The position numbers and the translations under genes are program-made. This document shows positions 47,440 through 50,231 of a DNA stretch of 50,231 nucleotides, one piece after another. The first letter of the stretch is position 1. Every line of letters begins with the position of its first letter. This DNA is from an uncultured Anaerolineae bacterium (GTDB lineage: Bacteria > Chloroflexota > Anaerolineae > J036 > Brachytrichaceae), in contig CALGMA010000042.1 in the NCBI GenBank assembly GCA_937959265.1, positions 1-50,231 on the forward strand, written 5' to 3'. A model generated the notes under the pieces. The model was not told the DNA's origin. It did no database searches and saw only the letters and a program-made list of their open reading frames with translations.

Positions 47440-47690
47440 CGCAGAGCGACGACCGGAAGTAGTAGGTCATCCCTGCAGCGAGTCGGGGGAGCGAGGTGGA
47501 AGCCCGACGCGTGCCCACAGGGAGCGCATCAGACCGAACTCGTCCGCGAGCGTGAACAACACGGGTGCGCCCGTTATCGCGCAGTTGAGGTTTGGTTCAT
47601 CCAAGCTCATGAAAGAAAGCTGAACCAGACGAATCAGGGTGGTACCACGGGCCCACTCGTCCCTGAGCGGACGGGTGGGCTTTCTACTTA
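47440..47690 (+). promoter_or_regulatory. T-box riboswitch (tRNA-Leu sensing) with transcription terminator, leader of leuS
   Basis: Stem I region begins near 47441 with AGAGCGACGACC and a GAAGTAGTAGG segment. The probable specifier codon is CTC (Leu) at 47539-47541 in GAACTCGTCC. The T-box core AGGGTGGTACCACG lies at 47636-47649; its TGGT bulge pairs with the ACCA end of tRNA-Leu. A 12-bp terminator stem (47651-47662 with 47669-47680, one G-U) with TTTCTACTT follows. CAGGG and CCCTG can pair instead to form the antiterminator. Uncharged tRNA-Leu should favour leuS transcription. Confidence 0.9.
47651..47689 (+). terminator. T-box-controlled intrinsic terminator
   Basis: Stem GCCCACTCGTCC / GGACGGGTGGGC with 6-base loop and T-rich tail at 47681-47689. 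Mutually exclusive with the antiterminator made by the T-box core. Confidence 0.85.
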
Positions 47691-47715
47691 ATCGCATCGT
47701 CTAGGAGCGTGCAAG

Positions 47716-50231
<2,516 letters not shown>

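Overview
The window is GC-rich bacterial chromosome (no phage, IS or CRISPR seen) and most likely comes from the phylum Chloroflexota, Anaerolineae-like. The basis is a DUF2298 (Chlor_Arch_YYY) polytopic membrane protein, a T-box-controlled leuS, many start codons without a Shine-Dalgarno site, and the mix of PFOR, sugar-acid and alpha-glycoside genes. The assignment is inferred from families, not from a search.

Layout. 1-9.2 kb (minus strand): 5' part of a malic enzyme, a LonB-type protease, a small membrane protein, a HemG-like flavodoxin placed one base behind pyruvate:ferredoxin oxidoreductase, and an acetyl-xylan esterase. 9.2-13.0 kb: DUF2298 protein one base behind threonine synthase. 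13.1-14.4 kb: a GH4 alpha-galactosidase on the plus strand. 14.4-19.2 kb (minus): a three-gene cassette led by an 1140-residue protein that joins lysozyme-like, C39-like peptidase, SH3 and glycoside hydrolase domains without a signal peptide. 19.2-26.9 kb: yacP-like NYN gene (minus), then ruvB, a secreted FGE-family protein, priA, a DUF624-like membrane protein and an unknown protein (plus).

26.9-41.3 kb (minus) is one long sugar-utilisation locus. It starts with a LacI regulator that has its own operator and an ABC importer (binding protein, ATPase, permease). GH31, an enolase-superfamily sugar-acid dehydratase, a small membrane protein, an FGGY kinase, a class I aldolase, three SDR dehydrogenases, a GH99-like secreted protein and a KdaD-like dehydratase follow. 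The set fits non-phosphorylative oxidation of a pentose or deoxyhexose after import, with both an aldolase exit and a dehydratase exit. 41.4-44.6 kb adds a GntR/FCD regulator, a beta-propeller protein and a divergent Fe-alcohol dehydrogenase. 44.7-47.3 kb holds a small membrane protein and a convergent WD40-like lipoprotein. 47.3-50.2 kb holds tRNA-Ala(GGC), a leucine T-box leader and leuS (cut by the window end).

The most unusual signal is a family of degenerate 7-bp (heptad) periodic arrays, often with an inverted second half. They fill short intergenic gaps (32094-32128, 38943-39054, 43339-43366, 13024-13065) and are also found inside coding regions (three in the DUF2298 gene, one in priA). 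They resemble in style the heptanucleotide STRRs of cyanobacteria, but the units differ from locus to locus. A second theme is TANNNT -10 boxes placed 6-11 bases before start codons, which suggests leaderless mRNAs.
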